Shown: positions 12,326 to 24,256 of the stretch, piece after piece
Layout: each line of letters begins with the position of its first letter
How positions within the stretch are numbered: the first letter of the stretch is position 1
Assembly: GCA_004431415.1 (NCBI GenBank)
Contig: QPMI01000178.1
Coordinates: 118,214 to 182,213 of the forward strand
DNA length: 64,000 nt
DNA from: Cyanophora paradoxa
Taxonomy: Eukaryota > Glaucocystophyceae > Cyanophorales > Cyanophoraceae
Direction: 5' to 3'
Notes under the pieces: generated by a model
The model's database searches: none
Told to the model about the DNA's origin: nothing
What the model saw: only the letters and a program-made list of their open reading frames with translations
Translations under genes and position numbers: made by a program

Positions 12326-13711
12326 ATGCTGCGGAGCGCGGCACAAATCGAATCTAGCTGTGGACCTTGCGCAAGAGGAGCTGTTCGACGACACGCGTCG
12401 GCTTCTGTGCGCGCCCGGCGCGAGATTGCCGGGCGGCGCGCGCGCGCGAGCGCACCTTTCGGCGCAAGACTGTCGCATCTGCGGACAGCAGGCGCGCGGG
12501 GCAGCATCTGCGGGCGTCTTCTTCGAATTCCTGCACTCTTTCACGTTCCGAAGTGCTTGATGAGCTGTTGCCGCATTGCAAGGCATGCGCAGCTAGCCGG
12601 AGCTCAGCTAGCTAGTCGGCAGCTGTCGCTTCTGGAAGAGAGGTACCGGTGCTCTCTGACAAGTTCGGAGGTAGCTCCCGGAGTCCGTGGCTCCACGCTG
12701 CCGCCCAGGTTGAAGCGCCATGCTATAGCTAGTTGGCCAGTTAACGAGCCTGTCGGCTAGCTTGCCGGCTAGTCTTGTGGGTACTGCAATACGATATCGA
12801 CCCAAACTCTCAGGAGCGCTTTTTTTCGGCGCTCGGTACAACAGGTACTTGTGGCGGCCTAGCGGGCCACCCTGTGCCTCTACGGTCTCTGAATGTATTA
12901 CATGAATCGTCGGGCGTATTAGGCGCATTCAGGCGCACTTGGTCCGGTAGATATACCGCCATTTGGTGAGGCGCTAGATCGTATTTTTTCAGAACGTGTT
13001 ATTGCCGATTCCTGGTCCACCCAAGAAGACCCGGATCTCCCGGAACACGTTTCCGGTCTCCTAGGGTCATGCCTTGCTAGGATCCGGCGAGAAAACCCGG
13101 GTTTTGAAAGGTCGGGACATTTCATTTCGGCCTAGGGTGGGCACCCGAACACCCCCAAGTGGGGGAAGGGGAAGGAGGTCCTTCCCCAATGAATTAATAT
13201 TTCGAATTCGAAGGGGGGTTCGCCCCACCGTAGTCTCTCAAAAAAAAAGAAGAACGTTAACGATCGAATCAGATCAAATCATTAGATCAAAGAATCGGAT
13301 CAAATCATTCTTTTTGAGAGTCTACGGACCTGGCCGGGCCGTCGCCAGGCCAACACCGACCCGGCCCGTCGGCCGGCCTCGGGCCAGGCTGGCGCATCTG
13401 CGGTGGGCCGCGGCCCGCCGCCCGCTGGCCCAGTGCGGCCCGTGCAGGTTCGCGGGCCCGCGCGCGGCCCGCGCCGCGCCAAGGCGAACGGCCGCAAAGA
13501 CAGCGCGAGCCTTCCCGGTCCGGGCGCGAGCCCCGCCCCGCCCTAGCCGCTGAGCGGGATGGCCTACATGATGATGGGCAGTTCTAGAGGATGAGCGGCT
13601 CCGGCAGGTCCAGGTCGTTCCCTCTTCGACTTCACATGATCAGCTAGCGCGGCTCCGGGCCGCGACCGTGCACGTGCACAACTACAGACAGCTGCAGCTG
13701 GCGCCGGCCTT
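12326..13711. other. Intergenic, no gene seen
   Basis: No supported gene. It includes a second copy of the dispersed motif ending GTAGTCTCTCAAAAAAA near 13217-13251 (first copy near 4513) and a GGCCCG-rich stretch at 13330-13550. Confidence 0.5.
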
Positions 13712-16634
13712 TCAGGTGAGCTGCCTAGGCCTGGCCCTCTTCGCTGGGTTCCCCACGGCTGGCCCCCGCCTGCGCCGCTTCCTGAAGAGCTCGACGCCGA
13801 CGGTCGCGGCGGGGAGCGCCCTGCGGAGGGCGCCCAGCGCCTCCTCCGCCTCGGCCTGCTCCTCGGGGGAGGGATCGGGGTACACGTCCCGCAGCTCGAC
13901 GCGCCGAAGGCGGCCCCGGCCCGCTACGCCCGCGGCCGTGAGGGCCCGCAGGAGGGGCGCGGCGCGGGGCCCCAGCCCCCCGCAGTCGACGGCCGCGAAG
14001 AGGCTGCCGAGGGCGGGCCCCGCGGCCCGCACAAAGTGCAACACGGCGTCGGCCTCGCCCCCGTGGGCCGACGCGGCGAAGTCGAGCGTGAGCTGCACGT
14101 CGCGCAGGGCGCCGCGGCGCCGCAGCGCCGCCACGACGCTCGCCAGCGGCCGCAGCGGGCCGGCCGCCCCGGCGCGGACCTCGAGCGCCTCCAGCCGCCG
14201 GAGACCGGCCAGGGCCTCCCACCCCGTCCCCGCCCCCACCTCGCCCTGCGCCGCGCCTCAGCAACGCCGGCGCTGGGTCCGAAAGGGCGGGCGCACGTCG
14301 AGCCGGATCTGAAGCTCCCGGAGAGCCGTCAGCTTGGACAGGGCCCGCAGGCCCTCGAGCGTGGGCTCGAAGGCCGCGCGGAGGGAGCGGAGGCACTCCC
14401 GCGCGCGGCCGGCGGCCAGGCGATCCAGGGCCGTCCCGGGGAGGCGCTCCCCCCCGCCGAAATCGGGGTACAGCTTCAGGCGGAGGTCGCGGAGGCCCGG
14501 CAGGCGGTCGCAGAGGGCGGCAGCGTCGCCGGCGAGGTAGCCGAGGGCGGCTTCGGGAAGGCACGTCGAGTCGACGCGGAGCGATCGCAGGGAGCCGCAG
14601 GCGGCGAGCTCCCGCAGCGCCCGCCCTCGGACCGCCTCCGTGGAGGGCTGCCGCGCGGCCCAGGTCAGCGGGCGCGTCGAGATCCAGATCTAGAGGGGGG
14701 TACAGCGCGCCTGGACGTCGAGGGCCTCGAGGCGGGGGGCGGCGGCGAGCTGCGCGAAGCAGGCCGGCCCGAGGGCCACGCCGTGGAGGGCCAGGGAGCG
14801 GAGGGCTGAGGGGAGGGGCGCGAGCGAGGGGCACGCCGCCGGCTGCGGCGCGCCCCGGGCGTCGAACCGGAGGGGCGCCCGCAGGGTTAGCTCCTCGAGG
14901 GACCGAAACCTGCGCCGGCCGCCCGCTCTGTTGAGCCGCCGAGCGGGCCAGTGGCGAACGCAGGGGCGCACGGGGCGAGCTGGCGGAATGTCCCTGCGAG
15001 GTCGCCCCCGCTCGCGGCGAAGGCGAGGGCGAGGGCGCGGAGGCGGGGCAGCGCCGGCCGGAAGTCGGCGAGGGCCGCGGGGTCCAGCGGGACGCAAGGC
15101 ACCTCCAGGCGCTCCAGCGCCAAGCTGAAGGGGCCCCGCGAGAGAACCTCTTTCAGCTGCAGGTGCCCGATGACGGCCTCCTCCGCCCCGCGCCAGTCCA
15201 GCGCCTGGCCCTCGTCGTGCGCCACGCGCACCGAAACGCCTCCGGCCGCTACGGCCGCCTCCAGCAGCTGCCGGGCCGCCGACCAGCCCCACGCCGGCGG
15301 CTGCTTCTCGTGCCGGTCCTCCTTCGCGTCGGCGCTCTCCCAGTACCCCTGCGGCGGCCGCCCCCCGAAGTCCACCTCGACGGTTTCGATCCCCAGCGCT
15401 CGGGTGCGCAGCAAGACCAGGAGCTCCGCCGCCCACTTGGCCTCGTCCTTGGCCCTTATGCCGATCCGCACCTGCGGCCTCGCGTCAGAGTGGGCGCGGG
15501 GGAAGGGGGAGGGGGCCGAAGCTAGGGGCGAGCCTGCTTCACGCTCTGGAGGGAGCTGAGGCGCGAGCAGCACACGAGGCGCGCGAGGGCCTTCCACACC
15601 GGCTTCCTCGGCCCCCGGTCCAGGCCGGCCTCCCCGAACGCCTGCAGAGGGGCACATCAGGGTAGGAAAGCGGCGGCGGGGGGGGGGGGGGGGGGGGGGG
15701 GCAGGGTAGGAAAGCGGCGGGGGGGGGGGGGGGGAGGACATCGGGGACATGGGGGGTGGGAGTGTTGAGGGGGTAGGCCTGGGTGCGGGAGGGAAGAGAA
15801 ACGGGGAGGGGCGCACCCGGGACGAGCAGTCGAAGAGAGACCAGCGGATGCGCGCCGCCAGTGCCCTGAAGCGGCGGCAGACGTGGCGGAGCCGCGCGCT
15901 GTAGAGGGCGGCGAGGGGCCCGACGAGCTCCAGGATCCCCTGCGCGGGGGCCGCTGCGTCGGCGCGGCGGCCGGCCGGCCGAGAGGCTGTCTTGCGCTGG
16001 GAGCAGAGCGCACCAAGACGATCTCGTCGGGGAGGCGCTCGAAGGGGTCGCACTCGAGCGGGGCCTCCTGCAGCGGCGGGGCGGGAGAGTCGGGGAAGGG
16101 GTGGGGGGGAGGGGGGCGTGACGAGGCGCACCCGGCGGGCCCGGGAGCGAGCGATGGCGCGCAGGTCCTCGTCGACCGTGTCGCGGGGGGCGGGGCGGTC
16201 GGGCGGGGGGCCCCGGCCCGGGCCCCTGGGCCAGGCGGGGCCGGCGCGGCGGGGGCTTGGCGCGGCGCGCCCCTCCAGACTGGCAGCGCCGAGGGGTCGG
16301 CCACCGCCGGTCCGGGCAGGGCCGACGACTCGAAGCTCCTGAAGGCCGGGGGCGCGGAAAGCTCGGCCGCCACCGGTACCGGGGGCGCCGCGGCCGGCTG
16401 CGCGGCTGGCCTCGGCGCTCGCGGGACGCTCACGGCTGGGGGGCCGGCTGCCGCTGCAGCTGCGTATGCCGGCGGCGGCGGAGCCTGCTGCGGGCCGATC
16501 GGAGCCCACGCCTGCATAGTCTGAGGGTACGCGCAGGCTGGTACGGCCGGCACCGTCGGCGGCTGCGGCGGTCTGGGGAAGTTGAGCGGCCGCGGGCACG
16601 CAGGCGCTATAGCTAGCCACGCGTACGGCTGCAT
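13712..16634 (-). CDS. F-box / leucine-rich-repeat protein
   Basis: Likely substrate receptor of an SCF-type ubiquitin ligase. It reads right to left. The start at 16634 (MQPYAWLAIAP) opens a long Pro/Ala-rich low-complexity N-terminus of about 180 residues. The F-box follows: DPFERLPDEIVL (about 16030-16060), an intron, then GILELVGPLAALYSARLRHV with CRRFRALAARI (about 15840-15950). Downstream exons (15470 down to 13712) carry leucine-rich stretches such as LPRLRALALAFA, LRSLRVDSTCLPEAALGYL and LRRLEALEVRAGAAGPL. The C-terminus is basic (FRKRRRRG) and could be a nuclear signal. Two poly-G tracts (poly-C in the gene sense, 15671-15734) lie in an intron. Exon joins are approximate. Confidence 0.7.
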
Positions 16635-17248
16635 TGGCAGGAGGGGCGGAGCCCCGAAGCCGTATGGGTATTCGAAGAAAGGGCCGAATGGAACTCTGGG
16701 GACCCCGGAGGCGCCGCGGTGCTCCAGAACCTGCGCGGCAGACGCATCGATCGTCCGCCGGTCGGCGAGGAGGCGCGCGCGGCACCGGCGGAGTTTACCG
16801 GGCCGAAAGCGAGCGGATGGGTCTGCTGCGCCTGCATCTATGCGGGAGCCGAGCCGCCCCGACGAGAGCAGCCGCTGGAATGATCGGAACGACCTATACC
16901 GGCCTGTAGCTAATCGCTGGCAGAGCCGACAGTGCCGCAGACGGTCGGCCTAGCTCTTATTCCGACGACTGAAGGGGGAGCGTTCAAATTTCGGACGTCA
17001 GTAAACCCTCCAACCCCCCCCCCCCGACTAGTACTGTACCCCGTCAAAGCGTTTCAGCAAAACCACGCGACGGACGCGGCTAGCGCACCAGTCATCTGAT
17101 CAAAGTGACCGCCGCTTATCGTTCTTGAGGCCCAGAACCCCAACCGCAGATCGCCGGCGCCAACTCGCGCGTACGTACACGCGGCGTTTCAGCATCGGCA
17201 TCTAAGTTATAATCGGATCTCACAGCGCTCCCCTACGCAGACGCCAGC
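16635..17248. other. Divergent intergenic region, no gene seen
   Basis: Separates two divergently transcribed genes, so it should hold both promoters. It contains a poly-C run at about 17014-17025 and a TTATAAT stretch about 35 bp before the ATG at 17249, which might be a TATA-like element. Confidence 0.4.
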
Positions 17249-18343
17249 ATGTCGGCCGACTTCGAGATTGCGCTCAGCCGGGACGCCGGCATCTCTCTGG
17301 AGGACCGGCTCGCTGCCTTCGGGCGCCTCAGCGCCTTCGAGCAGCGCTACGTTCACCGTGTCGCCTTCAACACGCCGGCTCTGGCTAGTCTGTACTCCAC
17401 CGTGCCGGAGAGCTTCGTTCCGGACCAGCTTCCGCGCCCCGTGTCTCCTGATGTAAACGCCGAGAACGTCGCCAAGGCGGCGGCCGACGGGACCGTTTTC
17501 GTGCTCAGCGCGGCGGAGATCCCGGTCCGTTAACGTTCGCGCCCGCGCTTTGGCCTCGAGCCCGGATGAACCATATATAACGTTCAACGCTCACGGAGGT
17601 CGAGCGCAGGCGTACCTGGAGATCGTCGCTGACCTGGCGGGGAAAGGCGCGCTCTTCGGCGCGGCCGCGGTCATGGTCAAGTCCGACCCGACGAGCATTC
17701 GCGCCTCCGACGTGGATGCAATCGCCCGCTCGGCCGCTATGGTGCGCCGCTGCTGCTGCCTGTCTGGCCCGCGCTCCTGCCGGCGTTTAGTTTGAACCGC
17801 CGGGCCGCCCGGCCGACCGCAGCTCCGCACCATCGTCCCGTTCGCTGTGTACGATTCGCGCCCGCCTCGCCCGCGCGCGCGCCGCGCCGGCGCCGCTCAC
17901 GGGCGGCCCCCTGCAGCGTCGAGCCGCCGACGCCGAGCGCCAAGGGCCCCACCGTCGCAGGCTACCAGTTCCAGTGCGGCTGCGACGTCGCTCTGATCAA
18001 GGCGCGCGCGCGTCGCCCGAACTTGCCGACCGCCCCTCTGAGCCGCGCCGCGCCGCCCGCAGGACCCGAGCACCGCCGTCTCGCTCACGCCCAGCGCTAG
18101 CTCCGGATCCACGCAGTCCGGAGTACTTCGGGCCTTCTCAGGGCCGCTCTCCGTCGAGAAGCTCGTCGAAGGCGTCCGCGGCGAGCTCGCCGACCACCCC
18201 GCGTACGGCCCCGCGCTGGTCCGTGCGCCCTCGTTCGGCAAACCGTACCCCGCTGACTCGCGCCCCAGCAACCGGCGGAGGCCCCGGCTGCAGAGGAGAC
18301 GCCGGAGTCCGACGAGACGCTCGAGGGTGCGCCTGCGATCTGA
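17249..18343 (+). CDS. Hypothetical protein, multi-exon, no recognised domain
   Basis: I do not recognise this protein. The ATG at 17249 follows a C-rich leader and opens MSADFEIALSRDAG. Exon 1 probably splices at about 17524, just before an in-frame stop, to an exon starting AYLEIVADLAGKGALFGAAA (about 17612-17739). It continues through LRTIVPFA, then VAGYQFQCGCDVALIK (about 17920-17999), whose downstream junction again appears to start with GC, then LSVEKLVEGVRGELADHP. A splice near 18220 gives an acidic end (EETPESDETLEGAPAI) with stop at 18341-18343. The product is soluble, roughly 250 residues, with no signal peptide or membrane segment. The final intron is chosen because it yields an acidic tail rather than Arg-rich read-through; it is unproven. 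Confidence 0.5.
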
Positions 18344-19320
18344 TCGCTGTTCGATCGCCCGCCACTGATCGCCGCTGTCGCGCAGCCTGCAGCTGGGACC
18401 CCCTCAAAGCCCTTGCAATTGCGGGGGCCGGCTCGGAGGGGTACGGGGCCTCGAAGGATGTGGAGCCCGCAGATGGCGAAGGCGACTGGGACGTGGAGGC
18501 TGCCGAGCCTCTCCTGTAGCTATAGGCCGCAGCCGTGCTGTAGGACCAGCGGGACACGTGTTCATTTATACGAGCGATCGATGACGAAACCGCATCCTCG
18601 GCGCTTTTAGCTATAGGCAGCCCTTCCGGCCCACCCGTGAAAGCTGCCGCGCATGCTCGTGTTTTGAATTCGATTCGCATTGAAATTATTACGCATTTTA
18701 TAATTATGCGAATTTTTTTATAATCATTGAAGTGGAGAAATGAAACCACACTGGCAATGCAACCATCAATCTTATATAATTATCATAATCGGGGCGGGTG
18801 CGATGACTTGCCCCCGCCCCACCTTCTGCGTTTTCCAAATTTCGCATTCATGTGTGCAATGCGAATCGAATTCAAAGTTGCATAAAACTCCTGATGTTTT
18901 CGAGAATTGAGAAGATTGTTGCCGAAAGGAGACGCGAAGGGAACCTTTTCGAAATAGAAGGCATGACGGCCGGCCATCGGCATGTACATGTGCATCGATA
19001 TCAGAAGTCGAAGGTGCGGCTCACGGTTGCGCTGGACGCTTGGACAGCGCTGGCACTGGAGGCGGGGCCTGCCCCGGCGCGGCCTCTGAGTAGGAACACC
19101 CGGTCGCTGGGCAGGAGTCGCGTGGCCGGGTGCGGGTTCGTGTCTGCAGGCGCGGTTCGCACGATCATGAGCTCGAGCCCGGGCGTGGCTGGCGGGCGGG
19201 CTGCATTTGCAATTGGGCCGCGCACAGACAAACGGGGCAGGCGCGCCGCCGGTGCCCGGAGCGCGGAAGAGGCCGAGAGGGACGAAGGGCGTGCAGACTG
19301 CCGGCGGGCCGGGGCGGCCG
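18344..19320. other. Convergent intergenic region, no gene seen
   Basis: Lies between the 3' ends of two convergent genes. An AT-rich patch at 18655-18785 is followed by mixed sequence. No supported coding or RNA gene. Confidence 0.5.
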
Positions 19321-22300
19321 TCAGTGGGCGCTCCGATGCGAGGGGAGGCTAGGGCCGGAAGGGCGGGACGGGGCGGGGGCACGGAGGAGGGCGGCGACGA
19401 GGTCGCGGTAGGGTCGCCCCGCAAAGGCCGCCGGGAGGGCCGTCTGCTGGAGGTGCCGCGGGCTCTCCAGCGCGTAGTGCAGGAAGGCGACGCAGGCCGG
19501 GCCCTGGTGGTAGCACAGGCACAGCAGCGTGTACAGCGCCGCGTGCGAGTAGACGGCCCCCGCCGCGAAGGCCGGGCACAGCCGCACGTGCCGCTCCGCC
19601 TCGAGCTGCCTGCGCGGCCCGGCCCGGCCCGTCGGGCGCCGACTTCGACGGGCGGGCGGGCGGGCGCGGGGCGGGGCGGGGCGGGGGAGCGGACATGGGG
19701 CCGGGGAATGGGGAGGGGCGGGGGCATCCCCTGCGAGGGCCCCGTTCAGAAAGCGGGCGCTGGAGTCGAAGACAAGGTCGACGACGACTGTGGGCCGCCG
19801 CGCCGCCATCGCCTCCAGCGCCGCCAGCACCGCCGGCGTGTCCACACCCTCCCCAGCTCCCCCGCCCCGCCGCTCCGCCAGCACCAGCACGGCGGAGGCC
19901 GTGTGCGCCCGCGCGCGCGCGAGCGTCGCCATCGCGTAGGGCCCGCGGCCGGCGGCGCCGGGCACGCCGTAGAGGCCGCGGCGCTGCTCGGGGCGAGGAG
20001 CTGCCAGGCGCCCTCGGCGGCCGCGGGCGGGACGGCGAGGAGGACGGGGGTGGCGGGGCGCCCCGCGGCGGCGAGCTCGGTGCGGAGGCAGCGGACGAGC
20101 GAGGCGAGGCCCGAGGGGAGACCTCCCGAAGACCGCCACGTGGCCCCCCGCCCCCAGCACCCCCTCCGGCGCATCCGGTAGCGCCTCCATCGCGGCTTCG
20201 GGCGCTGAGTCCGGCGCCGGCGCCGGTGCCGGCGCGCCCTCTGCCGGGGCGCCCGGAGCGGCCGGGAGCCCTGCGGCTGCGGGCGGTGCCGGCGCCGGCG
20301 CCCGAGGGGCCGCGGCCACGTCTTGGGCAGCCGGGGCGGGCGCCACGTCGCCGTCGAGGCCGGCAAGGAGCTCGCCTGCCGCCTCCGCCAGCTCCGCCGG
20401 CACGCCCCGCGCCGCCGCCGCCGCCATCGCCGCGGCCGCCGCCGAGCTCCACCGGCGCCCGCTCAACTGCGCGCGCGGCGCTGGCGTTCAGCGGAGATTG
20501 GCGGAGGGCGGGCGGGGCGGGTCGGACCCGCTCGGCGCGGCGCGGGGAGATGGCGATGCAGAGCGCGACGTCTCCAGCGCGGCAGGGCCGGTCGGAGGGC
20601 GCCGCGATGAAGCCGCTGCCCCGGCGGGTCGGGCCGCCGGCGCCGCTGGCGCTAGCGCTCTCGCCGGCCGGCTGCACGCCGAGCAGGAGGACGCCGTGGG
20701 AGTCGTAGGCGGCGAGGGCGGCGCGGCGCCAGGGCAGGCCCTCGAAGGGCGGCCCGAGGGGCACCGTGCAGAGCCCGTTGGCGACGCCGTAGTCGTACTC
20801 GACCTGCCAGGGAGAGGAGACGCCGACGGCCGGCTCGGCCTTGCGCATGAAGAACGAGGAGAGGTGCCGGAAGCGCGTGCTGCGGGCCTGCACGTCCTCC
20901 GGGAGCGCGTACGCGTGCGCCCCGCGCGGCCGGCCCGGCACCTGCAGCTCGAGCTCGGCCCCGGCCCCGGGCACGCTCGCGATCGAGCCCTGGACCGACA
21001 CGAGCCGGCGGTGGAGGAGCTTGCTGGTGCGCTCCGCCTGCTCGGCATCCTCGTCCTCGGACGCCGCCCCGGGGGGCGCCGCCTGCTGCCCGGCCCCCTG
21101 GTGCAGGAAGACGCGCCGGTCCTGCGTGCTGATGTTCGAGACGAGGGCGGCGAGCCCCGGGCAGACGACGCTCCGCGCCAGCAGCCGCATCTTCGCGTCC
21201 TCCAGGCACACCGACACCGTCGCGCCCAGCCGCCCCGCCCGCCCCTGCGGCACCGCGGGTGGGCAGCACGGCCGGCGCGGCGCCGGCGGTCGCGCGGGCG
21301 GGCGCACGCTGGCGTCGCTGGTGGCGTGCATGAGGAAGATGGGCGTGGCCGGGGCGACCTGCCGCGCGGCGACGCAGGCGAGCAGGTTGGACCCGTCGCC
21401 GCCCCCCACGTCCCGCCCCAGCTCGCGGGAGACGACGAAGAGGGCCCGCGCCCTGCGCACCGCCGCCCGCCGCAGGTCCCCGGCGCTCAGCGGCGACCCC
21501 GCGAGGTAGTGGAGGCGCCCGCGGTGGCGCCGAGACCGGAGGAATCCGAGGACGTCGGGCGGGGGGTCCCCGCGGGCAAGAAGGACGAGGTGCAGCGCAG
21601 CCTCGCGCCCCGCCCCGCCCGCCCCGGCCCCCGCGAGGAGGCGGGACAGGATGCCCCCGGGCAGCCAATGGCGGGGTACCAGGCCGAGCGGCGCCCCCTC
21701 GGGTCCGACGGATGCACGCACGGGCCGCAGCAGCTCCGCCGCCAGGTGCTCGAGCTCTTGCCCCGTGAAGTCGCCCGTCACCTGCCGCCGGCCGGCGCGG
21801 AGCGTTGCCGAGAAGCGCTGAGCGGCGCGGGTACGTAAACGAGGGCGCACGACGACGTGGGCGCTGCGGCCGCGGGCGGAGTAGGAGGCGCGCGAGTAGG
21901 TCGTCTGCGAGAGGGCCGAGATGAGGCGCCCCGCCCGCAGCGGGAAGATCGTGATCGCCGCGCCTGCCGGTGGCCATGGGCGCGCGGGCGGGGTCGGAAG
22001 AAAGCGATAGCGGCGGGGGGCGGGCCCCGGGTCCGGCGGGCCCGCTCTCGAAGTCGCGCCGCGCGGCGCACAGAGGAGGAGGAGGGTGAGGAGCTGTCCG
22101 GATGCCGTGGCTGGCGTGTAGTCGCCGTACCCTGCAAGGGCAGCCTCAGCGCATGCGTAGCGCTCGCGGGGCGCGGCGCCGGCGGAGCCGGGCCGGGGGC
22201 GGCAGCTCAAGCACCGACGGTGGAGATCGAGACGAAGACGAAATAGAGAGCCTGTAGAGATGGGAATGGACGAATATTCCCACCGCGAAGACGAAGATGG

Positions 22301-23620
22301 GCCTCGTGGAATGGATGTGCAGCGCACCTCGTGGAATTGGATGGCGGGGCCGGCGCCGGGCCCGGGCTCGCCGCCCGAGAAGAGGCGCCACTCGCCGTCG
22401 AGCCAGTGGACGAGCCCCGAGGCGAAGAGGATGAAGGAGACGATCGAGAAGCAGAGGTACACAACCTCGCGGTACACGTCTGCGCGCGATCGAGAGCGGC
22501 CGTCACCCGAGAATTCGAAGCGAGAAGCCGGCGCCCGGGCGACGGGCGCGCACCGTTGTCCTGCGAAGACCAGACCTGGGGCCCCGCGGCCGGCGGCGGG
22601 GTCAGAGCTGGCGCGCGGGAGGCCGATGCATATATGGAGAGTCCGAGGCGGGGGCGGCGCGAGAGCGCAAGCGCGCTAGCGCTAGCGCGAGCTAAAGCTT
22701 ATGGCCATGGATCGCGATCGGACCTGGAAGAGGACGACGACGCGAGACATGCGGAGGATGACGCAGAAGCGGAGCAGCGAGACGATGAGCGTGTTGATCC
22801 CGGGGTCCATGAAGTGAATGATGGGGAGCGCGCTGCATACGTCCACCAGGCCAAACCAGGAGAAAAGGTAACCCATTTTCTCGTCCGCGGAAGCGAACTG
22901 AAGGACGAGCTCCACCACGAAGAAAATAGAGACGACGAGCTGGCAGCGGCTGCACGGGGGCACGGCGCGTCAGGGGGAGAGCTCGAGGCGTGCGCGTGAG
23001 GGGGCCGGCCCGCGCGCGGGGCGCCCCGGCGGCAGCGGGCAGGGCGAGCGCACTCCAAGCCGACGTCGCTGACGTAGGTGTTGGCAATGTAGATCGAAAT
23101 GGCCAACATGGCCATACAAAACACTGCGCACAGAAGATCTCGATCAGAGCGCGCGCTAGCAGGCGAGTCTGGGGCGACCCATGTTCAAATCAAATTTAAA
23201 CCGCGCACACAGCGACTGGTGGCCCGTTGACTCGGTAAACTCCTGTACATGTGTGTGTCAATTACAGGCGCGTATACGTATACGTAGATGTTGCGCTCGC
23301 AGGCCGCGCATGCGCGTTAGGAGCATATGCATGCGCGCGCGCGCATGCCATGGCCACGGCGCGCGCTCTGCATGCAGTGCACCGGACCGTACCTGCAGCT
23401 TGCGCCGGACATCGATGACGGCAAGCGAGGTCTCCTTCTCTTTGAGCTCTGCAGCATCGCTCTCAACTAGGTCTAGGTCTAGGTCTGCATCCGCAGCTGC
23501 AGGCTTGCCAGTACCGGTACCAATGCAGGGCGTTGACATCGGCACTACCGGTGCACGTGCCGCCGCCGCCGCAGCGACGCGCTGACGCGCCATATCGATC
23601 TGCACCGTGGCCCGGTGCAC
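19321..23620 (-). CDS. Slo/BK-type voltage- and ligand-gated potassium channel
   Basis: Plasma-membrane K+ channel subunit. The probable start at 23620 gives a cytosolic N-terminus ending ETSLAVIDVRRKLQ. Membrane segments follow: S1 (CMAMLAISIYIANTYVSDV, near 23100), S2 (LVVSIFFVVELVLQF), S3 and an Arg-containing S4 (LLRFCVILRMSRVVVLF, 22730-22960), and S5 (VVYLCFSIVSFILFASGLV, near 22450). The pore filter STVGYGDYTPAT is interrupted by an intron (split at about 22220 and 22135). A long C-terminus holds two RCK-like domains: the first has LGLVPRHWLPGG and ARALFVVSREL (about 21850-21300); the second has GHVAVFGRSPLG, PTVVVDLVFDSSARFLN and FAAGAVYSHAALYTLLCLC (20170-19480). This order matches the BK gating ring; no calcium-bowl Asp cluster is visible. 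Introns and an Ala/Pro insert near 20250-20450 make exact exons uncertain. Confidence 0.8.
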
Positions 23621-24256
23621 TGGGGGCAGCTCCAGCGACAGCAGCTCCTACGAGAACAGCCTGCAGCGCTCGCTCATGATCAGCGGGCTTGCTGACTTCG
23701 ACTCATGATCAATGATCATCACTGAGTCAGTGACAGGCTGACAGCGGCTCGCCGGCTCGCCTTGCAATTGCAAGTTGCAACCACTTGCAAGCTGGCCGCT
23801 TCTGCGCATGCATGATCGATATCACGGCTCAGGTAGGCGAAATTTCGTGCCAGTATTCCCGTACCCGTCCAGGCAAAAAAAATAATGTCGGCCTGCTGGG
23901 CCCTATATATATATAGCTACGCCTAGGACTACGTACTAGCTATAGTAGTCTAGTACTACTCGAGCTCAGTGACTAGTGCATATACTGCCGCCCTAGTCTT
24001 TCTAGATCTAGAGGCGACTCCGAATCCGATCGCGATCCGAGGTTTAATTTCGCGTCTTTTGAGTCAAGCCGCGGCCGGCCGCGGCGCGGCCAGCGCCGGC
24101 ACATGCACCGCGCACGGCGCCGGCTGGCCATGGCGCGCGCCGGCACCGGCGCCGGGACCAATTGCGCATGCAAGGAGATGAAGCAATTGCTGCATGCAAG
24201 GGGAGCCACATATAGATATATACGCAATGCATATGGCCAGGGATCGGGAACAGAAG
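23621..24256. other. Intergenic, no gene seen
   Basis: Short palindromic and simple-sequence stretches (TGATCAATGATCA near 23708, TATATATATA near 23905, CTAGTACTAC). No coding region supported. Confidence 0.5.

Noticed and set aside
11737-12760. Open frames of 180-330 codons on both strands
   Set aside because: Same satellite artefact as at 55.8-57.8 kb.
14887-16785. 632-codon minus-strand frame as a single protein
   Set aside because: It runs through poly-C introns of the F-box gene; only parts are exonic.
19349-22477. 1,042-codon minus-strand open frame taken as one exon
   Set aside because: It reads through introns of the channel gene (for example between the two halves of STVGYGD); the channel is spread over other frames.
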